Origin: Myrica gale
Taxonomy: Eukaryota; Streptophyta; Magnoliopsida; Fagales; Myricaceae
DNA: 64,000 nucleotides
Reading direction: 5' to 3'
Assembly: GCA_963930655.1 (NCBI GenBank)
Contig: OZ005619.1
Coordinates: forward strand, 22,627,752 to 22,691,751
This document shows, one piece after another, positions 37,841 through 49,520 of this stretch (within the stretch, counting starts at the first letter, position 1; every line of letters starts with the position of its first letter). The notes under the pieces are model-generated. The model did no database searches. It was not told where the DNA came from and was given only the letters and a program-made list of their open reading frames with translations. Both the position numbers and the translations under genes were made by a program.

Positions 37841-40497
37841 GATAGTAATCCTGAAGCCCATACCTTTAAGATTCCATATGTGGCTCTACCACCTCCCCAT
37901 ATAAATAGCAGATATTCTCCTTCATATTAGAAATGTTCAATCCTCTCACATTCCATATGATCTCTCTGAAGTTTTACCTCCCTAATACTGAGATTTCTCT
38001 CATCTTGGATCATATCATATTCTCTCAAGTCTTACTTCTCTGATACTTATTCTCTCAAACACTAACTTGGTCGGCGGAGTCTCCGGACCCGAGGCCACCC
38101 CCGTCGGTGATTCTTGCAGGTTCACTTGGCATCCGAGCATTGTGGTGATTCTTGACTTCATCCGGCTTCCGAGCACCGCAATGATTTCTTGGCATCATCA
38201 GTTGGTGTCGTCTGTGGGAACCCTCGAAAAAAGCCACCTCTAAACACTTTACGCTCACCACAGCAGTTTTCAACCACCTCCTTTGCATCATTCTTTCATC
38301 ACAATGCTTTCCTCCGCTGAAATACCGAACGACGACTAGCCACCTCCGGTCACAAACACAGAATTCATCCTCAATAGGGACGTTGTGACAAACTCGGATC
38401 TCGCCCCCGACAACGATGTATAACTGACCACCTTGATCCAGACCTTAGAGAACCTTTTTCACCAGATCTGCCCAACCCATACGACGTGATCGAATTGGGA
38501 GAACCCAACACATATATTTAATTTATCAGGCTACTGATAATATCTCTTTGTCTAACATCGATTATCTCAACATCTAATATTTATCTTGTTTAACATAACA
38601 ACCTGTTGGATTTATCTTTTCTGTACAGAGCACCCTGCTCGGGACAAGATCCCCGCAGAAGTCCAATAACGCCGAGCACCCCAGCAGAAGAGCGTCGCGC
38701 CCGGGACATGCTTCCCGCAGGCCTGCCTCGATCACGTTCCACAGAGGCGCAGCCCTACAGAGGTCTAATAATGTCGAGTACCCCTACAGAGGCCTAGTAA
38801 TGCCGAGTACCTGTCCGGGACAAGCTTCTCGCAGGCCCGCCTCGATCACGCCCTACAAAGGCGCAGCCCTACAGAGGCCTAGTAATGTCGAGTACCTGTA
38901 CAGAGGGTCAACTCCGCCGAGCGCGCCGCCCAGGACAACATCCTCGCAGAGGCTCGACAGTGCCGAGAGCACCGATAATGTTACTGTGCCACATACACAC
39001 ACCTTTTGGTCCTAACGACCCAGAAATCTTATCTATTTATCTACCTGAGAATTTCGTTGTATTTTATCTAACATAGGGAGCTGTTAGATTTATCTTTTTT
39101 GTGCAGAGTACCCTTCTCGGGACATTTTTCCCGTAGGCTTTCCTCGATCACTCCCTACAGAGGCGCAACCCTACAGAGGTCTAATAATGTCGAGTACCCG
39201 TACATAGGGTCAACTACGCCGAGCGCCCCGCCAGGGACAACATCCCTGCAGAGGCTCGATAGTGTCGAGAGCACCGATAATGTTACTGTGCCACATACAC
39301 AAACCTCTTGGTCCCAGCGACCCAGAAATCTTATCTCTTTATCTACCTGAGAATTTCGTTGTATTTTATATAACATGACAAGTTTGTGGTTTTATCTTAT
39401 ATGATATTCATGTATCTAGTCATTCTCTACAAAGTGTCAAATGCACCCCAATCGGGTACCCCCGCCTCGGACAAGCTTCGAGCGGCCGGTCTAACTCGCT
39501 AGTACCAAAGGCACCCTGATCGAATACCCCCACCTCAGACAAGCTCTGAGCGGCTGGTCTACCTCACCAGTGCCAAAGGCACCCCACCCCGATCGAGTTC
39601 CCATTTATATTTCCTCAGGCTCAATTACTCTTTCAATACTAAATGTCTTTTGAGATCTAACTTAGTAGTCGGAGTCTCCGAATCTGATACCGCCCCTTCT
39701 TATTCCTTTCAGGTTTGGTCGAACTCCACTGAAAACCTTGCTCGAGGCTTCACCAGCGGCCAAACTTCTCCAAAGTACCCTGTTCGAAACTGAATCTCAA
39801 CAGGACAACTGACTCGATCGGGGGACTTGATCTTCGATCCAACCTACATTGTTTTTTAGGTTGAAAAAAGGGAGACTACTGATGGGCCATGAAATACTCG
39901 TCCCGACCAGACCACTCGGGCTCTGGCTGATTTGCTGGTAAAAATCCCGAGTAGCCGACCGCGCGTCAAAGTCTAGCATCCGATCTCACATAGAATTCTA
40001 GCCACCCGAGGACTCCTCAAGGCAACTCGAATGACCGACGGAACTCTCCTAATACAACTCTATAACAATACTCATGATAAGACAAGGATCTTAGAGACTT
40101 CAAGACTCCTGATGAGACAAAGATCTTAGAGACTTCAGGACTCCAGGTAAGATGAGGAGTCCTAAAGCCCATACATTTTAGACTCTTTGGGACTCTACCA
40201 CCTCCCACTATAAATAACCAGGTATTTTTCTCCATAGATCTCAAGTTTTATCTCCCTAATACTAAACTCTCTCTCATCTTGGAGGATCATCTCTCTCATC
40301 TTGAATCATCTGATATTCTCTCAAGTCATACTTCTCTAATAATTATTCTTCTCCATATCTAATTTGGCCGTCAGAGTCTCCGGACCCGAGGCCACCCCCC
40401 TCAATGATTCTTGCAGGTTCACTTGGCTTCCGAGCATGTTGGTGATTCTTGACATCATCCGGCTTCCGAGCACTGCGGTGATTTCTTGGCATCATCA
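37841..40497 (+). mobile_element. Non-autonomous LTR retroelement with truncated 5' LTR
   Basis: The 3' LTR is 39880-40497 (618 bp), beginning TGATGGGCC and ending GGCATCATCA, a TG...CA pair with TGATG/CATCA ends. A truncated 5' LTR, 37841-38200, matches its last 350 bases, including a TATAAATA-type TATA box and the shared block CTCCGGACCCGAGGCCACCC. Directly after the 5' LTR is TTGGTGTCGTCTGTGGGAA, the primer-binding-site region seen in plant Ty3/gypsy elements. A purine tract (39863-39876) precedes the 3' LTR. The 1.7-kb interior has no gag or pol frame and is mostly tandem repeats. Orientation is plus. Confidence 0.85.
38603..39590. repeat. Tandem repeats inside the LTR retroelement
   Basis: A unit starting CTGTT(G/A)GATTTATCTTTT at 38603 recurs at 39081, a period of 478 bases; the second unit is shorter. 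Within the first unit the motif TAATGTCGAGTACC and close variants occur several times. From about 39425 a different repeat of roughly 75 bases, with GACAAGCTTCGAGCGG and GACAAGCTCTGAGCGG versions, occurs twice. None is coding. Confidence 0.8.
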
Positions 40498-40742
40498 ATA
40501 TCAGTGGCAGAAACATCAACCTCGGAGGAGATAGCGTCACCAGAGAGAGTGGGGGCATCGGTGGAGCCAGAGCCCCGACCAGGCTTGGGCTTGAGATGGC
40601 TTTCGGTTCCATAGCCCTGTCGTTTGTAATCTTCCAGGTCCTTATCCTTCATGTAAGGGCTATCCTCCACAGGAATCCCTTCTAACTTTCCCCTCTCGCC
40701 AGTATCTACCTTTTTCTCCGTCTGCTACTGGTTCTTCTCCAT
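40498..40742 (-). pseudogene. LEA group 6 pseudogene joined to an LTR
   Basis: This copy starts at 40742 with the same MEKNQ as the intact gene at 37751 but has TAG as its sixth codon, where the intact copy has GAG. Downstream the LEA_6 core is still readable (VEDSPYMKDKDLEDYKRQGYG, then STDAPTLSG). At 40497 similarity ends abruptly at the 3' LTR terminus; any reading past this point is LTR sequence. It therefore carries a nonsense mutation and lacks its 3' end. It keeps its own upstream sequence. Confidence 0.9.
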
Positions 40743-43700
40743 TACACCTTTTCTTCTTCTTTGTTTAGAAATTTTCGCTCTCTGATGGTTGGCTTTGCGT
40801 TCTCCTTGCATTAATTGTTTCTAATTATACCGGAACATGCAATCTCCTGTAGTCTGTACGTAACTCCACATTTGACATACGTGTCTGTTTATCATGAATT
40901 ATAATCTCCACGCGACATCGCCTTGGTGAAGTGACTAAGCTAGGTCCTCGGTCGATCGGAAATTTCGCCTCTAACGTCGCACGAAGCAAATGTCACGACG
41001 AAGAAAAAGTAGTTAGTAGTCCCAACCGCTTAGAGCATTATTTGCCGCTTATTCATATTTTGATCTCTACTTTAACTAAAAAGTACACTTCTCTATTTTA
41101 ACTACTAAATTTTTAAAAACATCCCCAGCAACTTCTCTATTTTAACCATCTACTTTTACTATTCTATTAAAATAATATTTTCAAAGATTTCTCTATTCTT
41201 TCTTTAACATTTTATATTTTTGAATATTCGTAACGATCATATTTTTAAATATTTGTCTTATCTTAAAAATTCGAATTTTTTAAATTATCTTTTTCTAACG
41301 GTCATATTTTTAAAATTTTATTTTATTCTAACTGTCGTATTTTAAAAATTAGTGAAGAATAAATTTTTTTATATTTATTATGATAAAAAAGTATTTATTA
41401 AGAAAGGAAAATTTATTTATAATTATTTATTAGACTAAAAATTTGAAACGGTTTGTGACATGTAAAAAGAAATGGGACCAAAATATAAATTTATGAGAGA
41501 GAGAAATGAAAGAGAAATTATATTAGTATTTTAATATGAATAAGTGAACAGTAGTTATCTAAAAATAAATAACAACTGTTCATTTGTTAAATTTTTTAAA
41601 ATATAGAAGCTGCAAAATACATATTTTTAGTCATTTGACTATTTTGGTTCTCTATTCTAGCTAAAAACTAATAACGCTCTTAGGGAAAAAAAAAAAAAAA
41701 AAAGTTAGTTGTCCCAACCGAGCGCGCAAGACATGGATCCATAGTTGCTCACTAGCTCGCTTTCAGCAGTCATGGCCCATGGGCCTAACTTTAAGAAGAA
41801 AAAGATTAAATATTTTTAAGGTAAAAGCGGATTTTCAGGATGACGAAGATATATTGCGTAACTTCTTCACAGCACGAGAACCTACTCCTTTCTGACACGG
41901 TGCCATTGCACCAATTTTCTCTATCGTATAAAAAGAAATTAATCGCTTAGAAAAAAAAAAGTATAAAAATAAATTAATCCCTCATCTCAGTTTTTCAGCC
42001 CAGGGCCATGGTGCCCATATGGAGAGGAGTGCAGAGCCAGCCAGAAAAATTTCCCTATCCAGATAGGATTAATATCCAGCTGTTGAAGCTAGGCAGTGGT
42101 GGCAAAATATATATAGCTATGTTTGGTTTTGTCTTCAAATTTTTTTTAAAAATTTCAATCATTTTTCATCAATTGTAATATCTTTTTACAAACTCTTATA
42201 ATTTTTTACGAATTTAAATAATTTTTAACAAATTTTTACAAACTCCAACAAATTTTAACAAATTTTTCAACTATGTCAAAAAAAGATACACTACCTTATA
42301 AACAAAAAATATATATATTTTTTCAAAATCAAACCAAATATAACTATATCTCCCAGAAAAGTTGTATACGGTCCTTTTGCTCTCTAGCTACCCTAGTAGC
42401 TTGGTTTTCCAAGGGTATGTTCGTGTTCTGCATTTCCGCAGGATTCGCATTCACAAATAGATTTTGTTCGGCAAATTCAGCATCCACACCGACATCATGG
42501 GGCCCACGTCTGACTTGCTTTTTTTTTTTAAAATCTCTTCCGACAAGCTGCTGCCATGCGCAACAGCTTGTCTACTTCGATCAGCCTACTTTTTTGCCTT
42601 TTTTTTGTTTTTGTTTTTTTTAACCTTTAAAAAATTAATAATTAATAAAATATAATAAATAAAAAAAATTAAATAAAAATTAACTTTAAACATCATCATC
42701 ACTTTTTTACACATCATCAATCTCTACACAAACACCAATACAACTTTAACAACACATAAAAATTCACAAAACTCTCCAAATCCTACAAAAACCTTCAAAA
42801 CGAACATCACCCAAGTTTTCTCTCTACCTTGTCGAGTAAGCTGTATATGATTTTTGTGGGGAAAGTAAGTTGTACAAGAATTAAATTACACGGGATTAAT
42901 TTGTTTTTGACAATAATTCTTAAGAGACAACATCGTTACGACAATTGGTTTCTAGTCGTCTAAGGTTCTAAGGGCAAGTTGTGACACAAATGTTCCTTGT
43001 ATAGAGCACCGGCATTATTGCTGTAATTAGTTGAATGCAACCCGTCAAAGAAGGATCTTCTCTTTTTAGAATCGCACCGTTCATGCTAGCTTACCAACAA
43101 AGGCCCATTGGGGTATTAAGCAATTAATTTATTTTTGATTCGTCGCATCCATAAATTGAGTCACGTGCAATTCCACGTGATGGACATGTTTATTTGCCCG
43201 CTACTCTGTTCCGTACCAAGTGCTGTCAACGAAATCAACGCGAATTTATGTCGTTCAACTAACCTACCGGCGAGCTAATAGAGAGTTTACGAGCTGATAA
43301 ACTTATAATAATAGAGTTTACATGAAGCATCACTCGACTGAATGAATGGTCCTCCTCGCCCTTAAGATGGTGCCTAGCTCATACCGGCCAACTACCAAAA
43401 ATTGAATATACTACGTACCTTGTACTTCGAGATTTTAACAAATTTTGCGCTGCCATGCTGAGCCAAGATCGTCGATCAAAGGCCGTTGCAACATTTGATA
43501 TTTCCATGCCCGTGACACAAGATTACTCTCCTTAGACCTGATTCCACAGCTGATACAAAAAACTCACTTCTTTTTTAGTTCTCCAAAACCAAACTCAGGT
43601 ATAAATTCTGAGACGGTGAGACCCATCATCAAGAACATTTATGGGCCGCTCAAAGGCGCACATCCACACCGACTCTATTGTCCCTAATAGTCCAAAATTG

Positions 43701-44442
43701 ACTTCCACCAATGCCATCTTCCGAATCTTCCCATCTCCGACATAGAAAAAAAAAAAGGAATCATCCCATATCCGGGTCTTCTTCTCCCGTTCTGCAGTTT
43801 CTGTTTCCTTCTCTTTGGTAATTGATAGTTTCCCAGTGAAATTCGTCCAATATTTTTTGCGCAATTTTCGAAGAATTTGTTAAGAATAAGGCCAGATGTG
43901 CAAAATTTTCTAATGATTTTTTTAAGAGAGTGTAGATTTTTTTAAAATTAGTAAAATGTTTGTAAAAAATTATTGAAATTTGAATAAAAAGTGATTGTGT
44001 TTACAAAAATTTGGAAAATTTAATTATTGGTCACTAGATTTTTATCCTTTTATGAATTAGACATTAGTTTTTCAGTTACTACTTTAGGTCCTGTGACGAT
44101 TTGATCGCTCCGTTTGTAAAACAGACAGTCAAGTGACACAAGAATCACAGCAGAAAACTAGGCGGACTTATAAATGAGAACGTATTGTACACAACTAGAA
44201 GGAAAAAAAGAGAAAGAGAACGTACTGTACACAAGAAAGAAATCATCCCCCATTCCAATCCCTGATTTTTCTCCGAGTGTTTTCTTTCTAAAAAGAACAA
44301 CATTAAACTCCTTGCCCAGTTTCCATTGTTAACTGGGAAGCAATAATATTAAAAGCTTCTTGAAACTTAAAAATAAACAATCAGATCACACTCCTCTTTG
44401 AGTGCGTGACAAATTCAACATTGTTCGATCTTTCTTCTCCTT
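40743..44442. other. Intergenic region with a PIF/Harbinger-like element
   Basis: Contains the upstream flank of the LEA pseudogene, the element at 41030-41682, and MITE-like AT-rich blocks at about 42110-42300 and 42414-42810. The last of these starts GGGTATGTTCGTG and ends AAAACGAACATCACCC. The sequence before 44443 should include the 3' untranslated region of the subtilase. No gene was recognised. Confidence 0.5.
41030..41682. mobile_element. PIF/Harbinger-like MITE, 647 bp
   Basis: The element at 41033-41679 begins GAGCATTATT and ends AATAACGCTC, imperfect inverted ends, with TTA on both sides (41030-41032 and 41680-41682). It is strongly AT-rich and noncoding. The flanks outside the TTA targets also resemble each other: AGTTAGTAGTCCCAACCG on the left and AGTTAGTTGTCCCAACCG on the right, after an A-run. 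Confidence 0.7.
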
Positions 44443-46734
44443 CTAACCATTAATCCAGCTGATCGCTATAGGACTTGCAACACTGTGCTTCCCGTCCGAC
44501 CACTCCAGACGAGCAAAGTTGTCCGTATTCGGTGTCGATCCCGTGGCAGTGAACGTAACAGTATAAGATTTCTTCTCGTTGATTTCAGCGAAACTCAACG
44601 ATTCTGGTTCAACGCTTATCTTCACCAAGGGGGCATCTGATGATATAGACACCTTATAGGTCCCTGGCGTGCCCACATTTGTAAGAGTCCGCGTGTGCTT
44701 CACCGCGCTAGAGAGGCCACTGTTAAAAACCACAGCAAAAGAAGGGTAATTAAGATCTGTCACGCTGTATTTCTTACTGGCGTCGCACGTGAAATTCCTT
44801 CTCGCCACGCTGGTTATTTGTTGAGCGGTGTAATTCAATGCGCAGACAAAGCTTAGGTAATCATCCGCCGTTAAATCGTAGACAAGCCCTGGATTAAGCG
44901 CTGTCACAGGGTCTACGTGTCCGGCGCCGTAATCGAATGGCGAGGCTGGTTTCCCGGTGGCAATGTCTTGTAATTTCTGGCCGTTCTTATACTGTGTGTA
45001 CGCTGTGGTCATGAGGGCTGACCGGATGGCCGCGGGGCTCCAGTCCGGGTGAACCGCCTTGACAAGCGCCGCGAGTCCGCTCACGTGTGGGCAAGACATC
45101 GACGTCCCTGAGATAATGTTGAACGGCACGCGTCTGAAATCCACGGCCAATCCGGTAGGACCCACTGATCCCGACCATCCCGCTAGAATGTTCACACCTG
45201 GCGCGATGATGTCCGGTTTTAGTATCTCCGCCGTGATCGAGTTTGGCCCCCTTGAACTAAACGCCGCCACCACTGGGGAAGGCTGAATCCCAAGCTTAGT
45301 CCCTTCGAACAGAATTTTCGCCGTCGGATTAGGATCGGAAAACAGGTAACTCTTTATGGCGTCTCCGGATCTCTCACCCACCGCAGTGGCTGGCAAAAGA
45401 TGGGCATCGGCCACAAGCTCTTCGCCGTTTGCAGCGGTGTTAGCCAGAACCATTCCGGCACCACCGGCCTCTTTCACCACAGCTCCTTTCTGAACCCTGG
45501 CATTCACGCCTCGGTCACACAGCACAATTTTTCCTGCGACTTTTTCCGGCGCCAAGGTTCCCATCATGCACAAGTTACCGTTCGTGGCATTGCTCGCGTT
45601 ACCAGCGTATATAAACTGCGTTAACGTTCCAGGAAAGGAGTTGCCTTTGTAGAGCGAAACGCCGGAGTAGTTTTTGCCGTCGCCGAGGCTTACGTAAGCA
45701 GGGAAATCACGATCCAGTGTGCCCGCTCCTACGGTAGTGATCCACGGCGCCACGTTAGATAAACTGTAAGAACTAGGACCTGCGTTGCCGGCAGAGCAAG
45801 AGACTAGGATTCCCTTCTCCATTGCGGCAAAAGCTCCGATAGCGACGCTGTCTCTGTAATAATCGGACATTCCACCGCCAAGAGACATGGAGAGGATGTT
45901 AACATTGTCTTCAATGGCTTTGTCCATGGCTGCTAAGATATCGGAGCTGAAACAGCCTCCAGTCCAGCACACCTTATATGCCGCTATTCTCGCGCGCGTG
46001 GCCATTCCGCGCGCTGTTCCTGGCGCGTAGCCGAATAGGCTTGCGTCATCCACAGTCGATCCGGCCGCAGTAGTTGCAGTGTGCGTGCCATGGCCGTCGT
46101 CGTCTCTGGGAGATTTGGACTCTTTGCTTTCATCGATTGGACCTAATGCAGCCTCGTAGCCTTTGGCGAAGTACCTCGCCCCAATTAGTTTTCGGTTGCA
46201 GTTTGAGGAAGTGAAATTGGTACCCGTTTCGCAAGCACCTTTCCAGCCATTGGGTATGGTGTCGAGCCCGGTGTCGTCGAAGCTCTTGCTCTCGGGCCAA
46301 ACACCAGTATCTAAGACTCCGATAACGACTTCACTGGCTGATTTGGACTCGGGGAACATTTCAGCGCTTTTGGCAAGCCCAAGGAACTCAGGGGTCCGAG
46401 TTGTGTGGAGTTCGTATTTCAACTCAGGCAACACGGATAGGATTCCGGGTTGGCTTTCGAGGAATCGGGCTTCCTCAGCCGTCAATCTAGTGGAGAAGCC
46501 GTGGATCACATTGTTGTAGGTGTATATCATTTCGGCTGTGTCGGAAACCGACTGGAGAGACGAGTAGTACCAATGCGAATGGTGCTCGAAACTCGCCGGC
46601 ATCTCGGATTTGGCCACGTGGACTATGTAGGTCGATCTTTGTTCCTCTGTCTTCTTCTTCTCCAGTGCCGCCGTGGACACGTGGCAGTGACCCAGAAGTG
46701 CAACAATCACGATAGACGTAAACAGCGTCTTCAT
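44443..46734 (-). CDS. Subtilisin-like protease, SBT1 group (SBT1.7/ARA12-like)
   Basis: An intronless frame of 763 residues from the ATG at 46734, chosen because it opens a signal peptide (MKTLFTSIVIVALLGHCH). An in-frame ATG 29 codons upstream would bury the signal peptide. Order: secretion signal, I9 inhibitor propeptide (STYIVHVAKSEMP), S8 catalytic domain, inserted PA domain, and C-terminal fibronectin-like domain. Catalytic residues are Asp142 (VLDTGVWPES), His215 (DDGHGTHTATT), oxyanion Asn317 (SAGNAGP) and Ser545 (SGTSMSCPHVSGLAALVK). SBT1 proteases act in the cell wall and apoplast; ARA12/SBT1.7 matures seed-coat mucilage. The exact role here is inferred only to the SBT1 level. Confidence 0.95.
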   Translation of the reverse strand: MKTLFTSIVIVALLGHCHVSTAALEKKKTEEQRSTYIVHVAKSEMPASFEHHSHWYYSSLQSVSDTAEMIYTYNNVIHGFSTRLTAEEARFLESQPGILSVLPELKYELHTTRTPEFLGLAKSAEMFPESKSASEVVIGVLDTGVWPESKSFDDTGLDTIPNGWKGACETGTNFTSSNCNRKLIGARYFAKGYEAALGPIDESKESKSPRDDDGHGTHTATTAAGSTVDDASLFGYAPGTARGMATRARIAAYKVCWTGGCFSSDILAAMDKAIEDNVNILSMSLGGGMSDYYRDSVAIGAFAAMEKGILVSCSAGNAGPSSYSLSNVAPWITTVGAGTLDRDFPAYVSLGDGKNYSGVSLYKGNSFPGTLTQFIYAGNASNATNGNLCMMGTLAPEKVAGKIVLCDRGVNARVQKGAVVKEAGGAGMVLANTAANGEELVADAHLLPATAVGERSGDAIKSYLFSDPNPTAKILFEGTKLGIQPSPVVAAFSSRGPNSITAEILKPDIIAPGVNILAGWSGSVGPTGLAVDFRRVPFNIISGTSMSCPHVSGLAALVKAVHPDWSPAAIRSALMTTAYTQYKNGQKLQDIATGKPASPFDYGAGHVDPVTALNPGLVYDLTADDYLSFVCALNYTAQQITSVARRNFTCDASKKYSVTDLNYPSFAVVFNSGLSSAVKHTRTLTNVGTPGTYKVSISSDAPLVKISVEPESLSFAEINEKKSYTVTFTATGSTPNTDNFARLEWSDGKHSVASPIAISWING

Positions 46735-48751
46735 CTTCTCAGGTACTTTCTTCAACCCCTTAGAGATGGAGAGGAACCGGGTAATAGAGAGAGAAGCGCC
46801 TTTGCGACGCCTACGTTCCAATGCTAATAGCGTGAACAGCTAAGACAGGCGTTCACAAAATCATGCATGAGAGAGAGAAGAGACGGTGGGCACTTGTGCG
46901 GATCTGTGAATGATTAGGTTATGACAAAAAGGGAAAGAGAGTGGAAACAGCTGAGCAAAGAGGGCTGTAGTTTAACTTGCATCACGTGTGTTCCGGCTTT
47001 TGTTCATCTTTCTGTTTCTATCCATCTTCTTTTTGTGTAAGGTTTCTATCTTCTCTGAAGTAGCTATCTACGCTTTTTAACCAAAATAAAATAAAATAGC
47101 TACGCCTTATTTCTCGACCTTTGCAGATAAAAGAGCACTGATCACCGAACACAATTCTTTTATTGGAGCTCCAAGGCCAAGGTCAAAAAGATCGGCAATC
47201 TAAGGGAACCAACGTGCCATACGCCATACCGCGCGGTCACCTATGGGAACCAACGTGCATCAGTGCTTTTCTTTCTTTTTTTTTTTTTTTTTGTATTTTT
47301 AAGGAGAGAAATATGGTGATTTTGGAACAAAAAGTAGGGTCATTGCTTTTCTTTTTCTTGCGTGGGAATGGATTTTGCGGATGTAAACTTAAATTATCTT
47401 ATAATTTATATCAGATCCTCTATTGAGCATCACTTTACTCTAGCATTCGCAGGTTGCTCATTTTCATCGTCATAATTATCTGAGCCATACCTATGTTGTA
47501 TAAAACATATACCATCCAATTTATACAATCATTATAACATCAGTATTCACGCGAAGAGAGAAAAAAGAGAGGAACTTTTGGAAGATAAATTTGGATTATT
47601 GTTTCCTTCTTTTTCCGGCTGACAGAGAACGTGGCAACTCTTTTTCATGCATCACACATACACTACAGCTTTGAATTTTCTTTTTCTAAGCTACCACAGC
47701 TTTGGTTTTGAGAGAGAGAGAAAAAGCTGTCCAATTACTCTGAAAAAGAGTCTCATGGACGATATTTTTCCAACAGCGCCGAAAAACAAGATATGAACCT
47801 CAACAGTTGATTGATAGTGCAGAATTTCAATGAATATTGAAACTTACTTGTCTTGGTTCACGGGTTTCTGTCGATAGTGATTACAATTATATCTTGGTTG
47901 GTGTGTGTGCGATACGTGGGGTTTCTATCCGCCAACAACTATCCTCTTTTCCCATTCCCAAACAGTGGCTGAGAAACCTCACGGGTTAAAGGAAAAATCC
48001 AATGTTGGCCACCACAGCTTTCGGAAATTAGGTGTTTTGTGGGCCACGGAATCACGGGCAACCTTTGGATGCCGAGATTGGACATTAATGGTAATAGAGC
48101 ATCACATTTGATTACTTCATCAAGGGTATAATTCAGAACCTGCAGTGATCACGTTCTTTTACCCACATACATGTATCCCCGTGGCTATTACAACCCGTCG
48201 AGTGTGCACCTGGTTAGGGCATCCTCGGGTGAAAGAACAAAGAACAACTAAACTTGTTTAGTGTTGGAGTTGTCCCCTTTTGAGCACGCTAGCTAGCAGA
48301 TTGGACGGCATGTCTAAAATAAATATTCAAGTTTGTCTTGATTCTCCTCTTGCCCGCCTAATCTAATGTGTTCGTTACTCGGATGTCGTGTACGCTGTTA
48401 TTTCATTAGAAAAGATAAACCATGTCTGTAATTTTCCGTATAAAACTAAACACACCAGTATGCATCGTGTGTCCTGAAAATATGGTGAGTTGCTGAATGG
48501 TCCAAATTAGAAGACTTTTTTTTCTGAGCAACCAGAGTAGAAGACATCGACTGCTATGTTCAGGAATTCGACTAGTATACTCTTTCAAGGAACATTTGTA
48601 TCTAACAGAGGTACAATTATATATTAATGGGGTCGAAGTCTCTTACAATATGGCCGCTACGTACTGATATGAGATTTTAAATATATAGAGACGTCCCAGA
48701 GAGAAAGAGATTTATAATATAAAAAGCATGATGACTAATGGTCAAACTAAC

Positions 48752-48899
48752 CTTCAACTCAATTTCCCTTTTGTCTCTGGTGGGTTGGACAAAAAGATCC
48801 ATGGTAGCCATGGTGCTTCCAACCTGCTCCATGTGCATATTAATGTGTCTTCCATTTCCTACCGACTTCCCACCAGCTTTCAATGTGGCATAATGTAGG
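48752..48899 (-). other. Possible orphan exon, unrecognised
   Basis: An open frame of about 49 codons contains YATLKAGGKSVGNGRHINMH and MDLFVQPTRDKREIELK and ends at a good 5' splice site (AAG before GTTAGT). Its balanced composition looks like coding sequence, but no family was recognised and no matching neighbouring exons were found within a few kilobases. It could be a leftover exon of a degraded gene or chance. Confidence 0.25.
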
Positions 48900-49293
48900 T
48901 GAGTTTGTAAGAAAATTTATATTTCACATTGAAACCATCTTAAAGAACTTCTTAATTAGTGGATTCTCTTTAGTTTAATTAGTAACGAAATGCACATTTT
49001 GGAGTTTGGGGGAAGAAGAAACTTGTGAGAAGATTCCTTGCAAGAAATGAGAACATGTCTGCCTGCGCCGTGAATTGTTTCCATCCTTATGCTTGAGATA
49101 TTTATACTACTTTATTGATTAGTTATTACCTATGGGCTATGGTTTTTGTTTCTGTAAGTTTTCCAGGAAGGTTAGACTGCTGCCATCCATTCAGCTCTGC
49201 TTTCTTCTCAACAAGTGAACCAGGACATACAAGGTTTGTCGTATTTGTCTCTAGAAGCTTACGTGTGCGCTGTCCATTTTGTCTTAACTATTT

Positions 49294-49520
49294 TAAGTAG
49301 GGCTTTCTTGCGGAAATTGCTCTCTTCCTCAGTTGAAACCGACTAATCACTGCAAGCAGGCTACAGAAAAGCATGGATAGGGACTACCAATTATAGAACC
49401 AACTCTTTTTAAGTTGGGCTTTTTGGCGGAAATTGCTCTCTTCCTCAGTTGAAACCGACAAATCACTGCAAATTGGCTGCAGGAAAGCATGAAACGGGAC
49501 TACCAATTATTGAACTAATA
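49294..49520. repeat. Tandem duplication of a roughly 116-bp unit
   Basis: A unit beginning AAGTAGGGCTTTCTTGCGGA near 49295 recurs as AAGTTGGGCTTTTTGGCGGA near 49411. Both continue with AATTGCTCTCTTCCTCAGTT and GGGACTACCAATTAT. Divergence is modest. No coding content was seen. Confidence 0.85.

Noticed and set aside
38606..39350. Short plus-strand frames in the LTR element interior
   Set aside because: They follow the tandem repeats, show no gag or pol motifs, and are better explained as repeat translation.
46735..46821. Upstream in-frame ATG for the subtilase
   Set aside because: It would put 29 basic residues before a typical secretion signal, and SBT1 proteins begin at the signal peptide.
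46163..46827. Plus-strand frames over the subtilase
   Set aside because: They are shadows of the strongly coding, GC-balanced subtilase exon.
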